Made by a program: the position numbers and the translations under genes. From Bradyrhizobium sp. 186 (lineage in GTDB: Bacteria; Pseudomonadota; Alphaproteobacteria; Rhizobiales; Xanthobacteraceae): DNA of 64,000 nt. This document shows, one piece after another, positions 1 through 8,629 of the stretch (its first letter is position 1; each line of letters opens with the position of its first letter). The DNA lies in contig NZ_CP082164.1 of NCBI RefSeq assembly GCF_023101685.1, positions 9,176,001-9,240,000 on the forward strand, given 5' to 3'. The notes below the pieces were generated by a model that did not search any database, had not been told where the DNA came from, and saw only the letters and a list, made by a program, of their open reading frames with translations.

Positions 1-242
1 ATCGTGATGATCGGATAGCTCTCGCGGGTCCTGGCCTCCGCCTTGCGCCTGAGTTCCGCAAACAGCTTCATCAGCTCAGCCGTATCGCCGGCCGTGACGC
101 TGTGCCTGGACATCTTCTCGCCCGTACCAGGCGAAAGTGACGTAATCACCCACGTCGAACGGCTCAGTTCCAAAGACACAAAAATTGCGCCAAACTGCGT
201 CCGGATAGCGGTCGGTCCGTCGGAAGGATGATCGAGCAACAT
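1..242 (-). CDS. IS110-family transposase, N-terminal part cut by the window edge
   Basis: Reading leftward from an ATG at 242, the frame stays open for 80 codons and leaves the window. GGAG lies six bases before the ATG. The stretch FVSLELSRSTW (about residues 20-30) followed by SPGTGEKMSRHSV resembles the start of the RuvC-like DEDD domain of IS110-type transposases found in Bradyrhizobium; these enzymes move circular intermediates by site-specific recombination. The usual first catalytic Asp position appears to read Glu (LELS). I see no terminal inverted repeats on the visible side, which many IS110 elements lack anyway. The family call rests on recognised resemblance, and whether the element is intact cannot be judged. 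Confidence 0.6.
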   Translation of the reverse strand, partial: MLLDHPSDGPTAIRTQFGAIFVSLELSRSTWVITSLSPGTGEKMSRHSVTAGDTAELMKLFAELRRKAEARTRESYPIIT

Positions 243-358
243 CGTCGTCTCCAGGTTGAGGGGTTCAGCAACCTCAGTCTGGCCTCAGACCTGGTCGCTA
301 TCCACTCCCCATGGAATCTTCGCTCGCGCTCGCAATGACGATGTGGAGACAATGCGCG

Positions 359-589
359 TCACCGCCCGTTCGTCCGCAGCAGCCTCTCCCCCTCGGCCGT
401 CACCGCGATGATCAGCCCGAGACCGGGCAGCGTCTCGCGCGCGACGTAGCCGCGATCGGCGGCGTCCTCCCAGATGGTGAGGCGCGGGCACGAGGTCTTC
501 CAGGTCGAGATCACCTCGGCATAGGCGCGCGGTTCGCGTGCGACCCATTCGACGAAATCCAGCACCAGCGGATCGGCCATTTCGCTCAT
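359..589 (-). CDS. small conserved protein, winged-helix-like, coupled to TSUP exporter
   Basis: A 76-residue protein whose ATG overlaps the stop of the upstream exporter gene by four bases (ATGA at 586-589), so the two are probably translationally coupled. It has no signal peptide or membrane span. The order of a helical N-terminus, the conserved-looking TSCPRLTIWEDA segment (about residues 32-43) and a C-terminal AVTAEGERLLR stretch recalls the wing and last helix of small winged-helix proteins. That is a structural guess, and DNA binding is not shown. The coupling suggests a role linked to the exporter. I do not recognise a named family. Confidence 0.75.
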   Translation of the reverse strand: MSEMADPLVLDFVEWVAREPRAYAEVISTWKTSCPRLTIWEDAADRGYVARETLPGLGLIIAVTAEGERLLRTNGR

Positions 590-1365
590 TGCAAGCCTCC
601 CTTGTCGAAGGCGGCCAGCACCGGCGTGCGAACCAGCAGCCAGCTTCCATAGGCGATGTAGTAGCAGGCGATGGTGGTGATCAGGCGCGTTGCCCAGACG
701 CGGTATTGCCGGTCGCTCATGGCCTCCAGCAGCCGCCGCGCAAGGCTGGTGCCGAGCATCGAGGCCGCGATCGCGATCCCGGCCAGCACCGGATCGAGCG
801 AGGCAGCCTGGTCGATGATGCCGCCGAAATAGAGCAGCTTTGCGAAATGGCTCGCGACCTGGCAGGTCGCTTTCGTCGCCACGATCTCGCGCCGGCCGAA
901 TTGTCCACCGAGGAAAAACGTGTCCATCAGCGGTCCGGAAACGCCCGTCATCAGCATCAAGCCCATGCAGATCGAGCCGTAGAACGTGCCCTGCCAGATG
1001 CTGTCGGGATTCGGCTTGATGCCCGCCGGCATCATCCGCGCCATGAACGGTGTGACGCCGAGCATCAACAGCGCGACCGGCTTGTCCGGCACGTAGCGGG
1101 TGATCGACCACAGTGCCAGCGCCAGCGCGCAACCGATCAGATAGACGAACACCGGCCGCCAGCGAATGTGCGCCCGCCACAGCAAGGCGCGCCAGCCGTT
1201 CGAGGCCATCTGCGTGATCGCATGCAGCACCATCGCGGTCGGCAGCGGCATCAGGGCCAGCAGTACCCCGATCAGGATCAGCCCGCCCGCCATGCCGAAC
1301 AGCCCCGACAGGAACGCGGTGCCGACCATCAGCAATCCAAGGGCAGCGATCATGATGGGCGTCAC
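586..1365 (-). CDS. TSUP (TauE/SafE) family membrane exporter
   Basis: A 259-residue, very hydrophobic protein with about seven or eight membrane spans. An N-terminal span leads into a GLFGMAGGLILIG segment (about residues 19-31), typical of TauE/SafE-type sulfite or organosulfur exporters in the inner membrane. The frame is open further upstream into the palindromic repeat, but GTG at 1365 is preferred: AGGAG sits six bases ahead, and the longer version would translate repeat DNA. An ATG at 1353 is an alternative. The gene is divergent from a LysR regulator at 1677, a common regulator-target layout, so that regulator may control it. The substrate cannot be read from the sequence. Confidence 0.85.
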   Translation of the reverse strand: MTPIMIAALGLLMVGTAFLSGLFGMAGGLILIGVLLALMPLPTAMVLHAITQMASNGWRALLWRAHIRWRPVFVYLIGCALALALWSITRYVPDKPVALLMLGVTPFMARMMPAGIKPNPDSIWQGTFYGSICMGLMLMTGVSGPLMDTFFLGGQFGRREIVATKATCQVASHFAKLLYFGGIIDQAASLDPVLAGIAIAASMLGTSLARRLLEAMSDRQYRVWATRLITTIACYYIAYGSWLLVRTPVLAAFDKGGLQ

Positions 1366-1414
1366 GAGGGACTCCTGTGGTGGCGCGGCGCAAGTCAGGG
1401 ACGCAGACTGTTCG

Positions 1415-1555
1415 TCTCCCTCGCCCCGCTTGCGGGGAGAGGGTGGGGTGAGGGGGAGTCTCCGCGAGGGAGGTGGCAGTTGGATTCGCGGAGAGTTCCC
1501 CTCACCCGCCACGCTTCGCGCGTCGGCCTCTCCCCGCAGGCGGGGAGAGGCGAAG
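1415..1555. repeat. palindromic intergenic repeat, family A copy 1
   Basis: A composite element bounded by copies of CCCCGCTTGCGGGG-type palindromes, with GGTGAGGGGGAG and its complement CCCCTCACCC inside and two inner hairpins (TCTCCGCG/CGCGGAGA and a GCCACGC...GCGTCGGC-like arm). It fills most of the 311-base gap between the divergent exporter and LysR genes. Related copies are at 6922-7066, 10211-10363 and 21141-21275. Confidence 0.9.
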
Positions 1556-1676
1556 AGCACCGCCTCCGGCTCAGCAAATCAACTTGGAATTGCGCCCATC
1601 CTTGTGGCCCGCTTGCCCTCCTCGCGCAAACTGAGTTATCTTGGCCTGGCATCAGCTTTCCTGAGGGTCTACGCAA

Positions 1677-2594
1677 TTGCGCCGGCTGCTCTTTCTCAAC
1701 GGCATCAAGGCGTTCGAGGCGGCGGCGCGGACCGGCAGCTTTGCCGCGGCGGGCGTCGAGCTGAACGTGTCGGCGGCCGCCGTCAGCCGCATGGTGCATC
1801 TGCTGGAAGAACGGCTCGGCGTCGCCCTGTTCGAGCGCAAGGCCAACCGCCTGGTGCTGACGCAGGCCGGGCGCGCCTATCAGAGCGGGCTGACGCCGAT
1901 CTTCGATGCGCTGGCAAGCCTCACCGCGCAGGTGACGGCGCCCTCGGGCGTGCGCGTGCTCACCATCGGCGTCGGCCACACTTTTGCGATGCGCTGGCTG
2001 ATCCCGCGGCTGTCGGAGTTTCGCAGCGAGGAGCCCGACATCGAAGTGCGCTTCACCACCGGCGGCGCGACGGTGCCGTTCGGCGAGGACTGGAGCTGCG
2101 GCATCAAGCTCGGCACCGGCGACTGGCCCGGGCTGGTCGCCGAGCCCTTGTTTGCCGGCGACCTCACGCCGGTCTGCGTGCCCCGCCTCGCGGCCAGCCT
2201 GAAGCGGCCGACGGACCTGAAGGGACCAAGCCTGATCCGGGTCGCGCATTCACCCGAGGACTGGCCGATCTGGCTCAAGGCCGCCGGCGTCGCGCGGATC
2301 AATGCGCGCGGGCCGGAGTTCCAGTTCTACGGGCAGGCGCTCCAGGCCGCCGCCGACGGGCTCGGCATCGCCATGGGCATCCGGCCGTATATCGACGACG
2401 ATCTCGCCGCCGGCCGGCTGGTCGCGCCGTTCGATCTCTCGGTGCCCAAGGGCATGCGCTGGTACCTGCTCTATCGCAGCTTTCAGACCGAGCAGCGCGA
2501 CTTTGCCGCGTTCCGGCGCTGGATCATGCGCGCCGCCTCCGAGCCTGCGGCTCGGCCCGTGAGGCGGATCGGCCGCGCCACCACGCGGAACTGA
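1677..2594 (+). CDS. LysR-family transcriptional regulator (GcvA-like)
   Basis: A 305-residue protein, the usual LysR length. The N-terminal helix-turn-helix spans about residues 15-60 (AARTGSFAAAGVELNVSAAA, then VSRMVHLLEERLG, then ALFERKANRLVLT). A periplasmic-binding-protein-like effector domain starts near residue 90. The combination FERKANRLVLT and a final YLLYRSF segment resembles the GcvA/AmpR branch. TTG at 1677 is used because GAGGG ends about eleven bases ahead and no better in-frame start covers the HTH. The gene is divergent from the TSUP exporter at 1365, which is the natural candidate target. The C-terminal tail is arginine- and alanine-rich. Confidence 0.9.
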   Translation: MRRLLFLNGIKAFEAAARTGSFAAAGVELNVSAAAVSRMVHLLEERLGVALFERKANRLVLTQAGRAYQSGLTPIFDALASLTAQVTAPSGVRVLTIGVGHTFAMRWLIPRLSEFRSEEPDIEVRFTTGGATVPFGEDWSCGIKLGTGDWPGLVAEPLFAGDLTPVCVPRLAASLKRPTDLKGPSLIRVAHSPEDWPIWLKAAGVARINARGPEFQFYGQALQAAADGLGIAMGIRPYIDDDLAAGRLVAPFDLSVPKGMRWYLLYRSFQTEQRDFAAFRRWIMRAASEPAARPVRRIGRATTRN

Positions 2595-2611
2595 GGTCTC
2601 AACCGGTCCTT

Positions 2612-2719
2612 AAAGCATGATCCGGAAAAGTGCGAAGCGGTTTTCCGAAAAGATCATGCTCCAAACAACAACAACAACCTGAAGCGCGATGATGATTCAT
2701 CCTCGTCTCATCGCGCTTT
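2612..2719. repeat. double palindrome repeat (AGCATGATC type)
   Basis: Two adjacent inverted repeats. The first pairs AGCATGATC near 2613 with GATCATGCT near 2652, with an inner GGAAAA/TTTTCC pair. The second pairs AAGCGCGATGA near 2682 with TCATCGCGCTT near 2708. They are joined by a CAA-rich spacer. The layout is like intergenic repeats seen in other rhizobia. It follows the LysR gene and could act in transcript termination or stability; that is inference. Confidence 0.8.
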
Positions 2720-2824
2720 AGGCAAAAAAGCCCGGCCGCTTGTGAACGGCTTCACATACGCAAATCCGCAACCGTGGTCCCCTGCCCCTCCAACAAGACA
2801 CTCGCAAGACATTTGGGGACACCA

Positions 2825-3088
2825 ATGACGACCATCTACGACGGCTTTGACATCGAATCCTTCGAAGCTGGCAAGGGGCTGTGGCACGCCCGCATCCGGC
2901 GCGCCGATTTCAGCCCGGTTGCGATCGACGGCGTGCTGTTTCCGGCGATGGAAGTCGGCTTCGCCTGGCCCGATCCCGACGCCGCGATCGCCGATGCCAA
3001 GCACCACATCGACCGCTTCCGCCGGCGGGCTGACGACAGCGACGATAACTGGATTGCCGAAATGGACCGCAGGGACAGCGCGGCGTAA
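2825..3088 (+). CDS. small conserved hypothetical protein
   Basis: An 87-residue, soluble, acidic protein with no signal peptide. The ATG at 2825 is chosen over an upstream start 51 bases earlier because the product then begins MTTIYDGFDIESFE, which reads like a folded domain. The middle looks like a short beta-rich fold (GLWHARIRRADF, then VLFPAMEVGFAW), ending in a helix rich in Asp, His and Arg (about residues 55-70). It lies 15 bases upstream of a zinc-ribbon protein and is probably co-transcribed with it. I do not recognise a family and assign no function. Confidence 0.7.
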   Translation: MTTIYDGFDIESFEAGKGLWHARIRRADFSPVAIDGVLFPAMEVGFAWPDPDAAIADAKHHIDRFRRRADDSDDNWIAEMDRRDSAA

Positions 3089-3103
3089 AAGGGGGAACCG
3101 GTC

Positions 3104-3334
3104 ATGTCAGTCATCGAAATCGAAGACGCACCGCGGCCGAGGATTTACGCCCGCAACGTGCTGTCGAACTGCCCGGAATGCGACGGCGATCTCACGGTGC
3201 TCCGCGTGATCGGCGGCCGCGCCGGATGCGAGTACTGGACCATGCGCTGCACCGATTGCGGCGGGATCCATCTCGACATTCTCGAGCCGCGCATGGCGGC
3301 CGAGGACGACGAGGGACCGCTGCCGGCGGCCTAA
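3104..3334 (+). CDS. small zinc-ribbon-like protein
   Basis: A 76-residue protein with two CxxC knuckles: CPEC at about residues 23-26 and CTDC at about 49-52, followed by GGIHLDILE. Four cysteines at this spacing are typical of a structural zinc ribbon. There is no membrane span or signal peptide. A purine-rich AAAGGGGGAA lies upstream of the ATG. It follows the 87-residue gene by 15 bases and precedes uvrB by about 100 bases. A nucleic-acid or protein-binding role is plausible for zinc ribbons but nothing here specifies it. Confidence 0.75.
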   Translation: MSVIEIEDAPRPRIYARNVLSNCPECDGDLTVLRVIGGRAGCEYWTMRCTDCGGIHLDILEPRMAAEDDEGPLPAA

Positions 3335-3437
3335 GAGCAAATCTGCTGCTGCCCTGCTGCCAACCTGCTGTCAGCAGCCTGAACCGGGACGGGCATTCGC
3401 CCTTTTCTGAGAGGCGGACTCGTCCCATATTCGGGGC

Positions 3438-6410
3438 ATGGCGAAGAAACCTGCTCCCCCCGCAAAATCCCCCAAATCCAAGGCGCCGAACTCCAAAGCA
3501 CATCGGCCCGACGTGCAGCCGATCGGACCGGCGCTGGCCGAGTTGCTCAATCCCGCGATCAATCGCGGCGATGCCGGGCTCGGCTCGGGCACCGGCCTCC
3601 AGCCGCCGCCGGACAATTCGCGCGACCGCCGTTCCGGGGGCGAAGCCGCCGCGCATCGCGCGCGCGCCTCGACGCCGAAGGATTTTGGGCAGGATACGCG
3701 GCCAATTGCAGGCGACGCGACCCGTGGCTCACCCCCCTCCCCGGCGGGGGGAGGGAGCGGAGAGAGCGCCGGATTGGAGGAGGCGCCGCAGGCCAATTAC
3801 GGAACTGCCGCCACGATACCGACGCTCGATCCGGAACTCGCCCGCCAGCTTGGGCTGCCGACTGAAGAGGACGACGCCGAGGCGCTTGCCCGTCCGCCGC
3901 GCAGCAAGATGGAGGCGCTCGGCGTCAAGGCCACCGCGGATGCGCTGGAGTCGCTGATCCGCGAGGGCCGGCCGGAGTTCCGCAGGGACGACGGTTCGGT
4001 TCAGGTGTGGACGCCGCACCGGCCGCCGCGCCCGGAAAAGTCCGAAGGCGGCGTGCGCTTCGAGATCAAGTCGGAATACTATCCGCGCGGCGACCAGCCG
4101 ACCGCGATCGCCGAGCTGGTCGAGGGCATTCAGCGCAACGACCGCTCGCAGGTGCTGCTCGGCGTCACCGGCTCGGGCAAGACCTACACCATGGCCAAGG
4201 TGATCGAGGCGACGCAGCGCCCCGCCATCATCCTGGCGCCGAACAAGACGCTGGCAGCCCAGCTCTATGGCGAGTTCAAGAGCTTCTTCCCCGACAATGC
4301 GGTCGAATACTTCGTCTCGTACTACGACTATTACCAGCCGGAAGCCTACGTCCCGCGCACCGACACCTATATCGAGAAAGATTCTTCCATCAACGAGCAG
4401 ATCGACCGCATGCGCCACTCGGCGACGCGCGCGCTGCTCGAACGCGACGACGTCATCATTGTCGCCTCCGTCTCCTGCATCTACGGTATCGGCTCGGTCG
4501 AGACCTACACCGCGATGACGTTTGCGCTGAAGAAGGGCGAGCGCATCGACCAGCGCCAGCTCATCGCCGACCTCGTCGCGCTGCAATACAAGCGCACCCA
4601 GGCCGATTTCACCCGCGGTACGTTCCGCGTGCGCGGCGACGTCATCGACATTTTTCCGGCGCACTATGAGGACCGCGCCTGGCGCGTGAATTTGTTCGGC
4701 GACACCGTCGAGAATATCGAGGAGTTCGATCCGCTCACCGGCCACAAGCAGGACGAGCTCGAATTCATCAAGATCTACGCCAACTCGCACTATGTGACGC
4801 CGCGACCGACGCTGGTGCAGGCGATCAAGTCGATCAAGTCTGAGTTGAAGCAGCGGCTCGACCAGCTGCACGACCAGGGCCGCCTCTTAGAGGCGCAGCG
4901 GCTGGAGCAGCGGACCACCTTCGACCTCGAGATGATGGAGGCGACGGGAAGCTGCGCCGGCATCGAGAACTATTCGCGCTATCTCACCGGGCGCCGCCCC
5001 GGCGAGCCGCCGCCGACGCTGTTCGAATACGTCCCCGACAACGCGCTGGTGTTCGCCGACGAAAGCCACGTCACGGTGCCGCAGATCGGCGGCATGTTCC
5101 GCGGCGATTTTCGGCGCAAGGCGACGCTCGCCGAATACGGCTTCCGCCTGCCCTCCTGCATGGATAACCGCCCGCTGCGCTTCGAGGAATGGGACATGAT
5201 GCGGCCGCAGACGGTCGCGGTCTCCGCCACGCCCAGCGCCTGGGAGCTGAACGAAAGCGGCGGCGTGTTCGTCGAGCAGGTGATCCGCCCCACCGGCCTG
5301 ATCGATCCGCCCGTCAATATCCGCCCCGCCCGCACCCAGGTCGACGATCTCGTCGGCGAGGTCCGTGCCACAGCCCAAGCCGGCTATCGCTCGCTGGTCA
5401 CCGTGCTGACGAAACGCATGGCGGAGGACCTCACCGAATATCTGCACGAGCAGGGCATTCGCGTCCGCTACATGCACAGCGATATCGACACCATCGAGCG
5501 CATCGAGATCATCCGCGATCTTCGCCTCGGCGCGTTCGACGCGCTGGTCGGCATCAATCTGTTGCGCGAGGGTCTCGACATTCCCGAATGCGCGCTGGTC
5601 GCAATTCTCGATGCCGACAAGGAAGGCTTTCTGCGCAGCGAGACCTCGCTGATCCAGACCATCGGCCGCGCCGCGCGTAACGTCGACGGCAAGGTGATCC
5701 TTTATGCCGACCAGATGACAGGGTCGATGGAGCGCGCGATCGCGGAAACCAACCGGCGCCGCGAAAAACAGGTCGAGTACAACACCGCCAACGGCATCAC
5801 GCCGGAGAGCGTGAAGAAGTCGATCGGCGACATCCTCAACTCCGTCTACGAGCGCGACCACGTGCTGGTCGAGGTCGGCGGTCACGACATGACCGACGAC
5901 GTCATCTCCATCGGCCACAACTTTGAGGCCGTGCTCGGCGATCTCGAAACTCGCATGCGCGAGGCCGCAGCCGATCTGAACTTCGAGGAAGCCGCGCGCC
6001 TGCGTGACGAAGTCAAGCGCCTGCGCGCGACCGAGCTCGCAGTGGTCGACGACCCCACCGTCAAGCAGCGCACCGTGCAGGGCAAGGCCGGCGCCTATGC
6101 CGGCACGAAGAAATACGGCGACGCCGCCAATTTGCCTGTCAGCGCGATGAAGAAAAAGACCGTGGGCTCCGCGCTGAAGGCCAGCGGCGGAAGCGGCGGC
6201 TCAAAGGTCCACAAGCCGCATCTCGACGAGATGCACGGCCCGGAATCGCTGCCCTACCGCGCCAACGCGCCGCTGCCGTCAAAGCCGTTCGGCGGCGAGA
6301 GCCGGATCATCCAGCCGACGGATTCGCGGCAGTCAGGCCCGGAGTTCGGGCCGGCGCCGAAGTCGACGGGCGGGATGCCCGGCAAACGGGGCGGGTGGAA
6401 GAAGAGGTAG
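3438..6410 (+). CDS. uvrB: UvrABC excinuclease subunit B, long N- and C-terminal extensions
   Basis: UvrB is the damage-verifying helicase of nucleotide excision repair; with UvrA it loads on DNA and recruits UvrC. At 990 residues it is far longer than the usual 670 or so. The core begins near residue 206 ([17 protein letters not shown]). Walker A GVTGSGKT is at 242-249 and the beta-hairpin [10 protein letters not shown] at about 295-304. The helicase motif with [10 protein letters not shown] follows near 720, and the UVR motif that contacts UvrC lies near 830-865. The first 205 residues are Pro/Ala/Arg-rich and probably disordered, and include a segment encoded by palindromic repeat-like DNA (3732-3755). 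The last 125 residues are also low in complexity. The distant ATG is kept because no break separates it from the core. Confidence 0.97.
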   Translation: MAKKPAPPAKSPKSKAPNSKAHRPDVQPIGPALAELLNPAINRGDAGLGSGTGLQPPPDNSRDRRSGGEAAAHRARASTPKDFGQDTRPIAGDATRGSPPSPAGGGSGESAGLEEAPQANYGTAATIPTLDPELARQLGLPTEEDDAEALARPPRSKMEALGVKATADALESLIREGRPEFRRDDGSVQVWTPHRPPRPEKSEGGVRFEIKSEYYPRGDQPTAIAELVEGIQRNDRSQVLLGVTGSGKTYTMAKVIEATQRPAIILAPNKTLAAQLYGEFKSFFPDNAVEYFVSYYDYYQPEAYVPRTDTYIEKDSSINEQIDRMRHSATRALLERDDVIIVASVSCIYGIGSVETYTAMTFALKKGERIDQRQLIADLVALQYKRTQADFTRGTFRVRGDVIDIFPAHYEDRAWRVNLFGDTVENIEEFDPLTGHKQDELEFIKIYANSHYVTPRPTLVQAIKSIKSELKQRLDQLHDQGRLLEAQRLEQRTTFDLEMMEATGSCAGIENYSRYLTGRRPGEPPPTLFEYVPDNALVFADESHVTVPQIGGMFRGDFRRKATLAEYGFRLPSCMDNRPLRFEEWDMMRPQTVAVSATPSAWELNESGGVFVEQVIRPTGLIDPPVNIRPARTQVDDLVGEVRATAQAGYRSLVTVLTKRMAEDLTEYLHEQGIRVRYMHSDIDTIERIEIIRDLRLGAFDALVGINLLREGLDIPECALVAILDADKEGFLRSETSLIQTIGRAARNVDGKVILYADQMTGSMERAIAETNRRREKQVEYNTANGITPESVKKSIGDILNSVYERDHVLVEVGGHDMTDDVISIGHNFEAVLGDLETRMREAAADLNFEEAARLRDEVKRLRATELAVVDDPTVKQRTVQGKAGAYAGTKKYGDAANLPVSAMKKKTVGSALKASGGSGGSKVHKPHLDEMHGPESLPYRANAPLPSKPFGGESRIIQPTDSRQSGPEFGPAPKSTGGMPGKRGGWKKR

Positions 6411-6446
6411 GGCGCTCGCTTGAGGACGGCGGATCGCCACAGTCCC

Positions 6447-6833
6447 TCACCCCACGCTCGCCGTGACCACCGCCATCACCGACAGCAGCAGTACGATCGT
6501 CACGAGCTGGAGCGAGGCGACCGGCTGGGTGCGCCATTCGGTGATCTTGTCGGAGAGCGACAGGTGGGCCTCGAAGAATTTTGGCTCGTAGACGGTCTTG
6601 AAGAAACCGGGGAAGCTCGGGCCCAGCGCCACCGCGGCCAGCGCGTGGGCGAGCGAGGCGACGGCGACGAAGATGGCGACGCCGGGGTCGCCGACGAGGT
6701 CGTGATTGCCGAACAGTTTTAGCAGCATCGCAGCAGTGGCGAAGGTCGGGAAGCTCTGGAGGGTCGCGGTCAGCGCAAGGCCTTCGAGCGCGTTGTGCAG
6801 GCGGGACTTTCTTGCGGCGGCGATGACGGCCAT
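6447..6833 (-). CDS. membrane protein of unknown function
   Basis: A 128-residue protein with about three hydrophobic segments (around residues 25-45, 52-75 and 105-128), so probably an inner-membrane protein. ATG at 6833 is preferred over one at 6854 because CAGGGAAA precedes it at a normal distance and the farther ATG has no Shine-Dalgarno match. The loop between spans two and three is polar (FEAHLSLSDKITEWR). The gene is convergent with uvrB, 36 bases from its stop. No family was recognised. Confidence 0.7.
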   Translation of the reverse strand: MAVIAAARKSRLHNALEGLALTATLQSFPTFATAAMLLKLFGNHDLVGDPGVAIFVAVASLAHALAAVALGPSFPGFFKTVYEPKFFEAHLSLSDKITEWRTQPVASLQLVTIVLLLSVMAVVTASVG

Positions 6834-6921
6834 GGCACGTTTCCCTGATGACATGCGGATGAAGTTAGCTGCGATGGGGGAGGCGTGATGTGAGATGCGT
6901 CACGCGGTCCGTCGGCTCGCC

Positions 6922-7066
6922 CTTCGCCTCTCCCCGCTTGCGGGGAGAGGCCGGAATCTAAGCGCAGCTTGGATTCCGGGTGAGGGGGAGCCTCCGCGAG
7001 TCCGACTGTCACTGCCCCGGGAAGCCCCTCACCCCAACCCTCTCCCCGCAAGCGGGGCGAGGGAGC
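6922..7066. repeat. palindromic intergenic repeat, family A copy 2 (inverted)
   Basis: Same architecture as the element at 1415-1555 but in the opposite orientation. It opens with CTCTCCCCGCTTGCGGGGAG, then an inner hairpin GGAATC...GATTCC whose arm sequence differs from the other copies but still pairs, then GGTGAGGGGGAG, and ends with another CCCCGCAAGCGGGG palindrome. Confidence 0.9.
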
Positions 7067-7307
7067 GGACCGCCGATGCGGCGCTGCTTGCGCTTTACAG
7101 CTTGCCCTGCCCGTTCGTCTGGCGCGGCGGCGCTGTGTGAATTCGTGCAGGCACGCGCTCGCTCAACCCGCAATTGCAGCCATGAACCTGGCATTGCGCT
7201 CGCGCGTCATATCGTCTGCAACATCTCTGTGGTTTTGCGGATTGCCGGCGCGCAAAACCGCGCGTTAGCTTTGCGCAAACGCCACACGGCCAATGAGGAC
7301 GGGCGGA
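7067..7307. other. non-coding stretch before the first NTF2-like gene
   Basis: Together with the repeat just upstream this makes a gap of more than 450 bases. Past the repeat I see no convincing open frame in either direction and no tRNA-like structure. A GCGCAAAACCGCGCG-like partial palindrome lies near 7250-7266. The region probably holds the promoter of the gene at 7308, but I cannot point to clear -35/-10 boxes. Confidence 0.5.
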
Positions 7308-7760
7308 ATGACGGTCGAGAAGCTCAATCGCCAGCGCGTGCTGCATCTGCTCGACGCCATCACGCGCAGCGATCTCGAGGCCGCGCTGTCGTGCTGCACC
7401 GACGACGTCGACTTCCTCACCCACGCGCCGATCGACGTGCTGCCGCACATGGGCCCGCGCCACGGCAAGGCCGAGCTGCGCGAGCTCTGGCGCACGGTAC
7501 AGGCGCGCTACTCCGAGACCCGCTACCAGGTGCCGCAGATCGTCGCCGAAGGCGACGTGGTCGCCGCCTATCTGCGCGTATTCTTCAAGAAGCGCAGCAA
7601 TGACCGCATCATTCAGGTCGACATGGCCGTGTTCTACAGCTTCCGCAACGGCCAGGTCGCGCAGATCCGCGAGATCATCGATTCCTACGATCTGGTGCAA
7701 CAGGTGCTGGAGCGCGAGATCGGGCCGCTGATCGTGGGCGAGCGGGTGGACGGACGCTGA
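7308..7760 (+). CDS. NTF2-like (SnoaL-type) protein 1
   Basis: A 150-residue soluble protein with the cone-shaped NTF2/SnoaL pattern: helix 1 with LLDAITRSDLEAALSC, then DDVDFLTHAPID (about residues 31-42), a HGKAELRELW helix, and a final strand pair containing AVFYSFRNGQVAQIREIIDS. Such folds act as small-molecule binders, isomerases or dehydratases; nothing seen here fixes a reaction. ATG at 7308 is preferred over one at 7293 because GAGG (7295-7298) then stands at normal distance. It is followed by a clear paralogue at 7969 after a structured 208-base spacer. Confidence 0.8.
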   Translation: MTVEKLNRQRVLHLLDAITRSDLEAALSCCTDDVDFLTHAPIDVLPHMGPRHGKAELRELWRTVQARYSETRYQVPQIVAEGDVVAAYLRVFFKKRSNDRIIQVDMAVFYSFRNGQVAQIREIIDSYDLVQQVLEREIGPLIVGERVDGR

Positions 7761-7784
7761 GCCGGTCCGGGCGGCCGACCGGTA

Positions 7785-7874
7785 AAATACGGGGTTCTAT
7801 TGTAAATCTCACAAAGCGCGCTCAATTCTGCATTGCAAAAACGTGATTTGCGTTTTCGCCGAAATCCCGTATTT
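7785..7874. repeat. nested inverted repeats between two NTF2-like genes
   Basis: AAATACGGG at 7785-7793 is the exact complement of CCCGTATTT at 7866-7874. Inside, GCAAAAACG and CGTTTTCGC around 7833-7857 pair with one mismatch across a seven-base loop. The stretch is clearly richer in A and T than its surroundings, which suits a promoter or regulator-binding region rather than the GC-rich repeat families. Confidence 0.6.
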
Positions 7875-7968
7875 GTTCGCACACAAATGAGTTGAGCAAC
7901 CCCGCCGCGCCACCTGTGCATGGGGTTGATTTTCGTTTTTTTGCAAGCCAGTTTCAGGACGCCCCAAA

Positions 7969-8409
7969 ATGACAGAGCACAGCCTCTGGCGTTTCTCGCG
8001 CGCGTTGCACCGCGCGATCAACGACCGGCATTTCGAGGATGTCGAGGCCTTGATCGACGAGGACGTCGACTGGGCGCTCTACGGCCCGATCGACATGTTT
8101 CCGTTCCTCGGCGCGCGCCAGGGCAAGGTGGCGGTGCTCGACGTCATCCGCCAGCTCGCCGACAACTTCCAGGTTCGCCGCTTCGACCGCGAGAGCATCA
8201 TGCTCGGCGTCGATTCCGCCTCCTCGATGCTGCGCTATTCGCTCACCGCGCTGGATTCCGACAAGCCGATCTCGCTGCGGGTGGCGCAGTTCGCCCAGTT
8301 CAGGGCGGGCCGGCTCATCAACATGCGCGTGCTGATCGACACGTTTGATCTGGTCGAGCAGGCACTCGGCCGCGCCATTCATCTGCCGAAGATGACCGGC
8401 GTGGGCTGA
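7969..8409 (+). CDS. NTF2-like (SnoaL-type) protein 2
   Basis: A 146-residue relative of the upstream 7308 gene. Shared features are helix 1 (FSRALHRAINDRHFEDVEAL), an IDEDVDWALYGPID strand matching FLTHAPID in the neighbour, a PFLGARQGKVAVLDV turn matching HMGPRHGKAELREL, and the closing VAQFAQFRAGRLINMRVLID. This points to tandem duplication followed by strong divergence. No signal peptide is present. A ligand-binding or small-molecule-transforming role is usual for the fold, and partnership with the neighbour is possible. The specific function is unknown. Confidence 0.8.
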   Translation: MTEHSLWRFSRALHRAINDRHFEDVEALIDEDVDWALYGPIDMFPFLGARQGKVAVLDVIRQLADNFQVRRFDRESIMLGVDSASSMLRYSLTALDSDKPISLRVAQFAQFRAGRLINMRVLIDTFDLVEQALGRAIHLPKMTGVG

Positions 8410-8629
8410 GGGAGACACCAACGGGCCCCGCTTGTCGGGACCGATAGATTGAGGCTCTCGCGATGCGTCCTGGCCTCCAGCCCCGCCGGATGCCGTCGTG
8501 GAGAAGCTCGTCATCGGGCGCGCGCCTTCCGCGCGGCCCGTTGGTTCGTCATTCGAAATGAGGCCAGCGCCACAATTTCGCAACGATAGTTCCGCATCCT
8601 GGGCGTGAACTGGGCTCGCGGGCAGGACG

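Noticed and set aside
538..1764. A 408-codon rightward frame across the TSUP exporter region
   Set aside because: It lies opposite a clear membrane protein, crosses a palindromic repeat, and is rich in Arg/Gln/His as expected of an antisense frame.
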